A DNA stretch of 64,000 nt. It comes from Acanthochromis polyacanthus (Eukaryota > Chordata > Actinopteri > Pomacentridae). How positions within the stretch are numbered: the stretch's first letter is position 1; each line of letters begins with the position of its first letter. A model generated the notes under the pieces. It was not told the origin of the DNA and ran no database searches. It worked only from the letters and a program-made list of their open reading frames with translations. Both the position numbers and the translations under genes were made by a program. The DNA lies in NCBI RefSeq assembly GCF_021347895.1, contig NC_067116.1:46244860-46308859 (forward strand), written 5' to 3'. Of the stretch, positions 48,119 through 58,893 are shown piece by piece.

Positions 48119-48611
48119 CCCTCATCAGTGCACCTGGAATATAACAAGTTATATACTATATATTGGTATATAACTTGCCAGATTTTTTATTTGGAAGTTG
48201 GATTTTTTTTTTTTAGATAATTGTTATCTACATAGTTGTCATCACGTACACCAAAGCTTGTTTGATTGAAAAATCATTTGGGGCCCATGTGGACCCCAGT
48301 CAGACTGTGCATCTTTTATTTATCTATGTTTGTGTTTTGTTGCTCTTGTGATGACTGCTTCAGTTGCATTGTGTTTCATTTCAATTCAGGAGTTCTTACA
48401 CTAATATTGTAAGCAATACACTTCAGTAATCATCAATAATAATTTCATTGTTTCTTTCATATTTGTATCTGTAGACGACACACGTTTCAGGAAAATATAC
48501 ATTGAGAGGATATGGACAGGTACAGGAATATGAAACAAATGAAATACTACTGGGTCCAGCTGCACCCCAAGTGTACGGATTAATAGGGTTTGTCACGTGT
48601 ACTGATGAGGG
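48119..48611. mobile_element. piggyBac-like MITE, intron 1 of R2 (long form)
   Basis: Begins CCCTCATCAGTGCACCTGG after TTAA (48115-48118) and ends CACGTGTACTGATGAGGG before TCAA (48612-48615); 493 bp, non-coding. The terminal repeats share CCCTCATCAGT(G/A)CAC. Confidence 0.75.
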
Positions 48612-49340
48612 TCAAGAGAAAAATATTATTTATGTTTTACATATGAAGAAAAAACTAAAACAATAAAATAATAGCCATCTTAAGGCCTCAACGTCTGATT
48701 TTTATAACCGATTAAAATCACTGTCTTTGAAAGAAGCACTTTACCACGCACTTAATAATGTGTGAAAACTTTAAAATTAATGTCACTGTTATATTTTATT
48801 ATCATGAAATTCAGTTTGTTTTTCAGGTGAATATTGTTTGTTTACTGCTGGTTAAAATCGCTTTTCCGAAACCACCACGCCTTGACGATGAAACCTGTGA
48901 AATGAGTGAGATTATATTTGAAAAATAAAAACACACAAAAAAAAACACCTTTCCTGAAACTTTATGTTACAACTTTGAAGTTGCTCATTTAAAAAAAATA
49001 AATTCTCATTCATTACAAAGAATAACACATAGATGTGGATTTTGATTAAGACTTTGATAATTCAGGATTTTCATGTCAGCACAAGATTGCTGATAGAACA
49101 CCTCAGTCTGTATGAAAAGTTACTTTATCCATTCTTACAGGAACATCTGTACTGAGGTCTACTCTCAGTCATTTGAAAAAGGAGAATTTTTGAAAACCTA
49201 AATATAGAGTCAACAATTAATTTAACACAGAACTAAAACTGAGCCTCTGTCAGGACCAAGTTGTGTGCTGAGAGGACAAATTCAAAACTCCACACTTGTG
49301 TTAATAAGCATCACATTACAAAAAAAAAAGCATATATATA

Positions 49341-49714
49341 CAGGGTTACCCAAAAAATGAATCCACCTTTAAGCAGCTGATAACTCACTTCACACCACCA
49401 GACTTCTTTTTATGGGGATACCTAAAAGACAAAGTCTACACAATGAGACCTGCAACAGTCACTGAACTGAGAGCAATCATTGAACGTGAATACACGCAAA
49501 TACCAAAGGAACTGTTTCATGATGTGTGCTATTCCATCGCTTTGTGTTGTCGGCAGTGTCTGGACCAGAACGGACATCAGTTTGAGAACAGGTGGTGACA
49601 AAACAATAGAATGATGTTTGCAAATTCTTTTACACGTTGAAAATTAAACAAATCATAATAAACACCTAGTTTACAATTATTTAAAGTGTGTATACATTTT
49701 TGTGGGACACCCTG
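49341..49714 (+). mobile_element. Internally deleted mariner-like element, intron 1 of R2
   Basis: TA-flanked; ends CAGGGTTACCCAAAAAATG and inverted CAGGGTGTCCCACAAAAATG. It encodes the mariner-type transposase C-terminus, same as the other three copies. Confidence 0.75.
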
Positions 49715-52700
49715 TATGTATATAGTGCAATTTTAACATTTTAAAACCTTAATATTCAAACAAATAAAATGAAAAATACTGTATGAGTACTTGTGAGGAA
49801 CTGTATTTTACTTTAAAATGTAACTACTACTTTAACTTTAATTCATATAAGTCAATTATATAACGTGTTTTGGGGAAAAAATGTCCTTGTGCAAGTAAAG
49901 TGTGTTTAACAATAAGATAAAATAAAGAATTTTTTTTACTGCAATTAATAGAATAAGGCAATGCACATTAAACAGCTAAAAAGTCTAACAGTAAAATTGA
50001 TTTCTTGCCGTGTCTCACCTCCTCCAGATGTACATTTTATGCTCTTCAAAGCAACACTTTTATTTTGACCTGAGATAGAAAAAGATAAACTCACAATACC
50101 TTCTCTGTAACTAAAACCTCAGAAAACATCAAATGCTACCATATAAGTGTGTGAAGCTATTTGTGTTTCAGAAAGTGGTTTTTCATTATTGCATCGCTTT
50201 GTGCAGTAAACAGACACATTTATCTGGATACAGAAAATATTTTGTTCAACAGTTAGTGGCTGAAGAAAAAGAACAACTGAAACTACTGTATTATGGGAAA
50301 TATGTGCCGTATTTGTCAGGGGTTTTACAAATTCTGAGGTTTATTTTTAAATCTCCAAAAAATGTAAGTACATTTTCTAGTTCCTTCACTTACAGTGTAA
50401 CATTTACTTTTTAAAACATACTTTTGGGGGTTTTAGAACCTAAAATAATAATGAAGAAGATGATTTTAAATTAGTTTTTTTTAAATTACGCATAAGTAGC
50501 TCCCAAAAGAACAGGGTACATTTGTCCTCACAACTATGCATCTTTTCATCTGTCTGTGGTTGGTATCTGATTATCCAGAGCAAGTTTTGCAAGACAGCAA
50601 ATTCAAAAACAAATTCTAGCTTTTTTTTTTATCAGATCAACATTCATGAGGGAGGATTTAGAAACATAGAAACATCCTGTTTGTAACAAAACTACCATGA
50701 ATTGGTTTTATCATGCAGAATAAAAGCTCGATGAATCGTCTGTAAAGATGTAGGTAGCATGAAATGTTAGTTTAGCATCATATCAGATGAAAATGTGGGC
50801 AGCACACTTTCCAGACTGCAGCTACTTTTCCTCCTCAAATGAACCACAACCACTTTACCCAGCATGCAATCTGACTCTCAGACAAACTGAACCGAAAACC
50901 CGACAACATCTCTTCACCACAGCGACAACTAAAATGAGATCTTAGGGAAATATAACAGCATTGACGCATATTTAAATGATCTTTCTAAATCCTCAGATGA
51001 CTTAGATCCAAGTGAAATAAAACAGACTGTTTCCACTGGACTTCCTGCAACGATCGAACTGACGTTCCCTTCAGAATGCAGAAGTCTCTCTGTTGATTAC
51101 ACCTGTTCAGGTAAGTGGAAAGACCAGAAGTGGAGACTTTCAGCAACATTATCAGAACATTTACATGGAAATAGATGCAGTTTAAACACTAACACAGCAT
51201 TAAAACAATGAACGATTATGAAAATCAGTTTAGGTGTTTTGGTGAGAGAAGACTGAGCTGCTGCTTTGTGCTCTTTGTCAATCTGTTCTGAATATTGTTT
51301 CTCTGAAAGTGTCCAAAGATGAATCTGAACCTAGAAGATAACTGCTCATCCACACTGAGATACAAACACCAGTTATTGTAGAAATCCTGTCATACTTGTG
51401 TCTCCTCAGAAAATGGAAAAGTTAATGACTCCAAGAAACTGTCTGAGCTGGAGCCTTTCACAGACTACACCTGTACTGGTCTGATTAAAGACAACAACGT
51501 CCCCTTAGATAAGAGAACTACACCGATCCCCGTCAGGATCGACTGTAGTAAGTTTGATATTTACTTTAACTCAGTGGAGTGAAAGTTTGTATCCTCAGAG
51601 GAGTAAATCACAGTAACAGGAAGAAGATTTATTATTGCTGACATCAACTGTGTTCCAACAGGTTTCAGAATAACCATCACAAAGAGAGAGACAACCAACA
51701 CTTCCATTGAGCTGACCTGGACAACAACCAGTGACAACTGCCAAGACGACCTTCCTAGACTTCAGAACCTTTCACTGTCTTATGACTGCAGCTGTGAGAT
51801 GAATAAAAGTAAAAGTAAGTAAAATCGTTTGGAGTCATTGTATTTTTTAGGACTTTTAAAAAATGAAATATGTGTTTAAATCCTCAGTGAGTCTCTTGCA
51901 TTCAGATGTTTCTTTGTTCCAACGTTTCAGAACATTAAAGTAAATGTAAATGATGTTGTGTCATGTTGTGGTTTTCATTGTTCTTAAAATACTCACATAC
52001 AGTAATATACAGAACAAGCATTGAAATGTCACAGTTTGATGACAGTTTTCTACAGAAACATTGACGTGTTCACAGTTAAAAATGTTACTGTGCAGAAGAT
52101 GAACTGATCTGAAACAGTTTTCTGCAGAAAGAGTGATAAAAGCAGTTTCTCAGTCTGCTGCTCATAGAGTAAACAGTGAATACTGAGGTTTTAGCTCACA
52201 GGACCACAATCAGAGCTGGAGATTCTTAATGTGTAACCTGACAAACAGACCAGTGTGTTTGTGGATATTTCTACAACTTTAACATGAGATTCAGTCATTT
52301 CAGTGTCTTTAGATTGACCTGCTGTTACTAAAACAGTTCATTAAGATTCTGTTGCAGTTTCAGGAAATTTGATTCCACATCCTGATGGAGGAAAATGTAA
52401 ATTTACTGGACTCTTACCGTACACTGAACACACCTGTGGCATAGTTCCCACCTACAAAAAGGACAACAAAGATGACCAACGGCTAAGAGTTCCCCTGAAA
52501 ACTGATGTTGGAAGTAAGTGACCAAGAAAATATCAGATCACAGAACTCAAAACACAGAAAACAAAATGTCTAGTATTCATTCATCACAATTAAACTCTGT
52601 TTTGCTGCATTTCTGTTGTTTACCATCTTGTTAAGATCAATTTATTGATGTAAAAATTATATCTTTTTAAAACACCTGGAACTTTTCAATGTAGAAACAG

Positions 52701-54765
52701 TGCAAATATTTTAGGAGAAAACTGAAATCATGTGATTCACAAAAATACAACTCCATTCTGTCTGGAACAGAAACTATGTTGAATTAAGTCAGTACTTTGC
52801 TTTAATGAATGAACTAATAACTATCTAAGGTAATTATTTAAAATATAATTCTAAATGCAAGATATTTCTATTCACTGTTATAGAAAGTTGATGAAGGTAA
52901 ATCCTGACACTCAGAGAGCACAGCAGGCCCTGAACCTAACACCAATAGTGACAAAACATTATAATTAACATTTAAAATATTCTCTAATCATTAGTAAACA
53001 GATCAGTGTTCAACACTCACCAGAATCATATATTTTCTCATTGAAGTTCTTACTCTCAGTGTTTTTCTCTGTGATCTGTGAATGTGTAGAAATTTACCAG
53101 CTTCAGTCAGTTCAGTTCAAATGTGTCTGCATTTCATTTTTCATCTCACAATTTTTTATTGATAGTTTTTAATTTTATTGAAATATATTTAAATCAAGTC
53201 CAAACTACAAAACAGTAAAAGGAAAGCAAAACCACAATTTAAAAGCCTCATAATTCATCATTCAAAGAAACATAAGATTTAAAAAAAATATTTATACAAA
53301 CAATAAATTAAATAATATTTTTTGCAACGAATACACCAATGAACAAATGCACCAATAATGCTAAAGTACAGATACCACAACATCTCTTTAGCTGTAAGCG
53401 TTGTATCTAAAGTAAAATATTTCATCTTTTTTCAATCTCTTGCAGCACCAGAAGATATTGGATATCTGTACTGGACTCATCTCGAGGATACTGTGTGTAA
53501 AGTCAGGTGTGAATATCGCGGTCGTTCGTTTGGACCAGAGACAGAACAAGTCTTAATGTTAATGATGACAGAACAAGTCTTAATGATGAGAAACGTGAGA
53601 GCAACAAGTGTGACTTTGAATTCAGAGATCTGAGCTGCGGTACGGAATACGAAGTGGAGGTATGTATAATCCTGTTTTGTAATTCTTCAGAATATTCCTA
53701 TTTTACTGCTCATTTATTGCTGAATGCTGTAATTCTTAATGATGTTCTGTCTTTATAGGTGACTGTTTTCAATGGAGTGCTGGAGAGCAATCCCAGGATA
53801 AGATCCATTTTCACCGGGTGTACGTGCTGTTTTCATTGAAATCACAAAACATAATTTTCCTGTGATGTTTAACTCAGTTTCTCCTAATTGTATCTTGAAT
53901 GTAACCATTTTGATATTCTTCTGTTGTAATCCTCATTTACAGACAACCCCACAGCTGCCATTATTAATTCTCTGTGCCTCCCCATTGCCAACATATTGGT
54001 TGTGGTGTTTATGGTGATCTATGAGAACTACATGAAGAAGCGCAGAGAGTCCAGAAGGTAAAGACCACGTATCAAACCTCCTGAATAAGTCTGACTGTCA
54101 CTGATTTGTTTCAGTTTACATACAAAGCCACATTTTGATTCACCCTATTATTTTCTCTACAGTGGTGTGAATGACGACATGATGCTTGAATCAACAGCAA
54201 GTGAGTAAAATATTAACATCATTATTTGAACACTGTATTGACCTGATATGTTATTCTCCAAAACCTGTGGAATATGATAATAATTTGTAGCTGTAAATGT
54301 GTAAAAGAGCTGAGTCAAGAGAAGTTTTAGAAGCATACTGAGGCGTGATGTTGTGCTGCAGTTGTACTTTGTGTCATGTTTCCTCTTTGTTGTCATAGTC
54401 TACATGAATACACGACCTCCTGGACGGCGTCATAAAGCAGCTCGCTGATGAAGGAAGGCCTGATGGAGCTTCACATCAAATCACCATTTACTCTCTATAA
54501 GTTTTCAAGTTATTCAGCTTGCAGTAGATATTTTATCACATTTTAGAGGCTATTTTTAAAGTTTTATTATTGCTATTAGCCAAGAGCTCCAATATTGTAC
54601 TCCATTGAAATATTGTTTAACAAAGTAAATTCTGTGGTATCTTCATCCATTTGTTGTATTTTGGAATTTCAGTGATTCTGATGCTTTGGTGTGCATATTT
54701 TACCATGTTAGAAAGTGTCACTTTTCTTGCTGATGTTTTGAACCAAGTCTGGTTAAATAAATAAA

Positions 54766-56785
54766 ATCAACTTAATCACAATGATGTACAGACGTGTTGC
54801 TGATTATTAGACAAACCTCCAGAAGTCAACAGTGTAGCTTTGCTGAAAATCTGTGGAATAGAATAGCTACAGCAATGAATTGTTCAATGGTGGATTCAGA
54901 AAGCTTCATCAACATGTAAAGTTGAGAAACATGTGGCAGTATCAAGTACAGTGTGAGACACAGTGACTGCATTCAAATGCTTTTCTTTCACTGGTAAAGA
55001 TGCAGCATCACAAACTAGACCAAGGAAGAAAAACACTGCCAGGTTTAGAAAACAGATATCTTAACAGCCTGGATACACATTTGTACATAAACACAAAACA
55101 AGCACTGAAAACTGGATCCAAATATACCTGTGCATACATATGGACAGACTGACTAATAGAAATATGAGCAGAAAGACGTGTGGTTTCCTGTTTGAAGCAG
55201 CAGAGATGAGGCTTCCTCTACCAAAGTGAAGGTAGCAGTCCTCTTTCTAGGCCGAGTCAAAAAACCTGCTGCTCTTTGATCAGATCATTGGTTTGGGCAA
55301 ACATCAGCAACAACCTTCACTGTTGACTTAAAGAGCCCACATGGTGCTTTTAGATTGTCCCCTTTCCTTAGTGTGTTACAGCTTTGTGTGCATGTAAAAG
55401 GTCTGCAAACGTTGTTCTGCTACTTGTCTACATCACCACATGTAATATATTTGCATAGCATTTGCCTAGTGGATAGTTTGGCATGCCCGAAAACAAAGAC
55501 TAAACAGAAAAGGTCAAATTGCAGACCCATGATCTGAGGCCTATGTAGGCAATGTAAACTCTCACTTATTTTATCTTAGCAAGGCATCCAAATGGTCCAG
55601 TTGCTGAAACGTCACTCATTATGGATTTAAAAGGCCTACTTTAAAAGAGGAGCCTGTAGTAACCTGTGGGGCTGAGAAACGAGACCAATGAGAAACTGCA
55701 GTTCCTCAAACAGCCACTGGAGACGGACTTCAAAAGTGAGTCAGTCATAAAACTGAACCACTCACTCACTCACGCCCTCAACAGGGTGGAAAAAAGGGTC
55801 ACTTCCTTGGACTCCTTTCCTCCTTTTCTGCCTCAATTGCTTACCATATGGAAATTAATGGAAAATGGTCTATTGTCTCAAAGTGAACTTTGTTGCGAAT
55901 TAAATAATAATACAGTAAATATTACAGGACAAGAACATAATCTTTTCTAAAAAAATGAATTTTCACTTTAATTGTAGACATTTTTAACCTGAACCATTGG
56001 CTTCATTTTGAGCTCTTTGGCTGTTAGGTTTGGTTTAGCAGGCTCTTTGGATGACCCTCACGACACTCGCGGCCATTTGGCATCACACAGTCGACCTTTT
56101 GTAAAAAAGCAAAACAAAGAAAAATCCTTGACAGTACCTTCAGATTCGACGGACAGACGGGCTCAGTGGCCAAAACCAGCTTTCACCATTAAAGACTTCT
56201 AGCCAGTAGGCAGCATGATGCAACGGTGTTACATAGTGATGTAAACAAGCTATGGAAGAAACGCCTTGACTTCGTTTCAGGCAGGTCAGGAGCACCGTTT
56301 CCTGTGACAGAAATAAACTCCCTTTGCCGTGGACTTTGGACTTTTTAGGTTTGTATATCTTTTACATGCACGGAATAACAGCTTTATAGCACATGGAAGG
56401 TGAGGAAAAACCTGAAAGGCATCATATGGACTCTTAAATCTTTTCTTTTCAAATCAGTCATTTTCCAAAATATTATTCACTGTCCAAGTGTTAAGTAAGG
56501 AACTGATATACAACTGATTTTTCGTCAGTAATATTTTACTGAAAGCGTTCCTTGGCAGACTTATGTGACGACAATATATATGTAAACAATTGTATATTAT
56601 TGTATATCAGCCCAAAATTCCTTCTTCTATCGTTTACTTTTCTAAGCCCCCATGTATTATGCCTCATTTCTTATCTTTTAACTGTAACGTAAACAGGAGG
56701 ACTGTGCCGCCTTATTTTATTATTTCATTTTATTATTTTAGACAAAAAAAATCATCCGGGTCCAAGTCATTACGGACAAGGTCTT
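54766..56785. other. Spacer downstream of R2, with decayed promoter and signal exon of R3
   Basis: At 55186-55205 the RUNX/ETS block (GTGTGGTTTCCTGTTTGAAG) survives. At about 55266-55300 CCTGCTGCTCTTTGATCAGATCATTGGTTTGGGC matches the signal-peptide exon with substitutions and no ATG or donor site. The rest is array spacer (antisense PPLNNSLL frame near 54860; 64-codon frame at 56008-56202). No working gene recognised. Confidence 0.5.
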
Positions 56786-57033
56786 GTGCCTCATCTTCAT
56801 CCGAACACTCATGTGGCTCCTCCACTAGTGCAGCTGCAGTCTGAGCTTGTGCTGAAGCCCAAGCTGCTAAAGCAGAGGCAGCATTTGCTGAAAGGGAAAA
56901 GGAAGTCAAAATGGAGCAAGTGCTTAGAAGCATCTTTAAAAGTCGAGAAGACACATCGAGAAGTATCAACCGACCACTGCTGTACAACGTGCACCAAAAG
57001 CTGCTGTTCAGTATCACATTCACACGTCATGGG

Positions 57034-58395
57034 TAGGGCTGAGTACCGAACTTCGGTTCTTTAATGGCACCGACCGAAATGTTTCGGTACTAATGAGTAT
57101 CGAAATAAGCCTCGTCTTTCGGTTCCATGTTCCGGTACTTATCACGTGATTATGATAAAGCAAACCTGTGATTGGCTGTAACATTACACGTGATTGCGGC
57201 AAGCCGGAAAAAAGCATGCTGCCCGTTCACAGACAGGTTTCACGTTAGGTACATTGAATTTACTGCAGTTGTTTAGCATGTCGTCGAAGTGGGAAAAGAT
57301 GCCTCTGAGGTCTAAAACGTGGCTCTACTTTTGTAAAATGGACGCTGTAACAGGAGAACCTGTCTGCGGCTCTGCTCAGCACAATAACCACGGCAGTTCG
57401 GCCAATGCAGACAAAAGTCTTTTATTCACCACACCGTCTCAATGTAAATAAAACAGTCTCTCTTCCTTGCCCGGCGCTACACCGGACCTCGTCCGGTAAA
57501 CAGTCTCAACGTCCGCCGGCTCTCCGCCGGTTCTCCTCCGGTAAACAGTCTCAGCGTCAGCCGGATCTCCACAGGATCTCGTTCGATAAGCTGCCCGCTC
57601 CACCGGACCTCGTCCTGTCCGCTGTCCTCCGCTCGTCCGTTCCCCCGTCCTCTCTGTCCGTCTGTCTTTTGTCCTCTGCTTCAGTCTGTTACTGCCGAGA
57701 GAATCAGGTGAGTCTAATTGGTGCCAGCTGCGCTAATTAACCTGACGCTGGTTCCACACACTCTCCTCCACACCTCTCCCCTCTGCAGCTGAGCTCTCCC
57801 ACGCCCATCGCCACAGACGCCAATAGTGCGCGGTGCAGTATATGCCAAAGCGGGTGGTAAACTCCATCTAAGGCTAAATACCGGCACGAGACCGATAGTC
57901 GACAAGTACCTTAAGGGAAAGTTGACAAGAACTTTGAAGAGAGAGTTCAAGAGGGTGTGAAACCGTTAAGAGGTAAACGGGTGGGGTCCGCGCAGTCCGC
58001 CCGGGAGATTCAACTCGGCGGGCCAGGGGCGGCCGCTCGGTGCGGGAGGATCCCCTCGCGGGACCTCTCACCGGGTGCGGGCCGTCCCCCGCCTGGCGCA
58101 TTTCCTCCGCGGCGGTGCGCCGCGACCGGCTCCGGGTCGGCCAGGAAGGGTCCGGGGCCGAAGGTGGCTCAGAATGTACTGAACTGTACATTGCTTGCAA
58201 ATGTTCTTTTGCACTGGAAATCACTGGAAAATTAAACTCAAGATGTGAAAAGTAATGTGTAATGCAATTTTCATTCTGTTAGAGTATATATTGTAAAACT
58301 GGTATCGAAAAAAGTATCGTTTAGGAACCGGTATCGAAGTGAAGGTATCGGAATTGGTACCGGTATCGAAACTTTTAGATTGATACCCAGCCCTA
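57034..58395 (+). mobile_element. hAT-type DNA transposon, internally replaced
   Basis: A 1362-bp element is flanked by perfect 8-bp duplications GTCATGGG (57026-57033 and 58396-58403). It has imperfect terminal inverted repeats TAGGGCTGAGTACC and TAGGGCTGGGTATC; 8-bp duplications are diagnostic of hAT. Near the left end a frame reads MSSKWEKMPLRSKTWLYFCKM, resembling the N-terminus (BED-finger start) of a hAT transposase. The catalytic domain is absent and replaced by GC-rich filler (about 57440-57840) and a 28S rRNA gene piece. The empty site is visible in the R2 spacer near 46585. Confidence 0.8.
57845..58170 (+). rRNA. 28S rRNA gene fragment inside the hAT element (not functional)
   Basis: CAAAGCGGGTGGTAAACTCC, CTAAATACCGGCACGAGACC, AAGAACTTTGAAGAGAGAGT and TGAAACCGTTAAGAGGTAAA are the highly conserved start of the large-subunit rRNA (around the D1/D2 region). 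A GC-rich D2-like expansion follows, ending GGGGCCGAAGGTGGCTC. A few substitutions are visible in the conserved part (for example AGTCGACAAGTACCTTAAGG). Only about 330 bp is present, with no rDNA repeat around it, so it is a captured fragment. Confidence 0.9.
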
Positions 58396-58893
58396 GTCAT
58401 GGGTTGGAAGTCAGGGAGCGCATGCTGAAGACAGATGGTCAACAGGCTAATCAGATCTTGTCAGACTTCATCAGGTTTTTCGCAAGACGTGAACTTGCGT
58501 CCTCGGGGCTTCTCCAGTCTAGTGATCATTCAGAAAGCTACAGGGCTTGGAAAGTGTCATTCTTGAATGCCATAAGAGGTTTAATCCTTACAGACACTGA
58601 TACGATGGGCCTCTTGGTGAAGTGACTCGGCACCAAATCAGCTGCACAGGTGAGAAGGGTAAGAGCTGTGTAAATCCACCCTCCAGAAAGAGGGCTCAAA
58701 ATGACTCGGAACAGATTTGACCAATGGCAATGACGATAATGATGGCTGGGTTTGCTTGAGAGATGAGGAAGAGTATCACAAGTGGATCGGACATTTTAAT
58801 GAGCCTGTTGGGTATCGTGGAGACAGGGATCTGACAAATTCTGAGCCAAGCAATGCCATCTTGATCGATAAACATCTGTAAAAGTTATGTAAT

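Larger units (their letters stand above)
27197..52928. repeat. Right arm of giant inverted repeat
   Basis: Reverse-complement counterpart of 1-27096. It lacks the left arm's LINE at 8239-9586. About 31.7-36.3 kb shows many single-base losses compared with the left arm and with paralogous spacers at 45.3 and 56.0 kb. Outer parts (about 45-52.9 kb) differ from the left arm by scattered substitutions. Confidence 0.95.
47995..54448 (+). pseudogene. ptprc-like: CD45 ectodomain-like receptor, copy R2 (frameshift in exon 6)
   Basis: Exons: 47995-48064, 50997-51110, 51410-51547, 51662-51814, 52358-52513, 53446-53659, 53759-53819, 53943-54057, 54163-54200, 54399-54448. Exons 1-5 are intact and match R1 in length. 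Exon 6 is 214 nt, not 251: a rearranged segment (GACAGAACAAGTCTTAATG occurs twice) removes a net 37 nt and shifts the frame, giving a stop at 53631-53633. The predicted product is about 272 aa, with signal peptide, D1-like and second FN3-like domains and part of the third, but no transmembrane helix. It could be a secreted form or a pseudogene. Exons 7-10 would encode an intact helix and tail (ending AAR). Splice sites are all canonical. Polyadenylation signals lie at 54756-54765. Confidence 0.8.
56786..58720 (+). mobile_element. BEL/Pao-like gag remnant split by a hAT insertion
   Basis: Gag-related sequence at 56786-57033 and 58396-58720. The left piece carries the KRKSKWSKCLEASLK part, and the right piece the FARRELASSGLL / SYRAWKVSFLNAIRG part. 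Internal segments present at 46123-46925 are missing on both sides. The hAT element at 57034-58395 separates them. Confidence 0.6.

Noticed and set aside
48475..48520. Possible 45-nt mini-exon with AG/GT borders in intron 1 (ACGACACACGTTTCAGG...)
   Set aside because: It lies wholly inside the piggyBac-like MITE and has no similarity to a receptor domain; the signal exon joins exon 2 in phase without it.
50133..50414. 93-codon open frame in intron 1 of R2
   Set aside because: Partly deleted in L1/R1 without harm to the gene, no domain, no matching splice phase; likely chance or an old relic.
57957..58235. Arg/Gly/Pro-rich frames at 57957-58255 and 58224-57874
   Set aside because: They overlap the 28S rRNA fragment, which explains the sequence fully.
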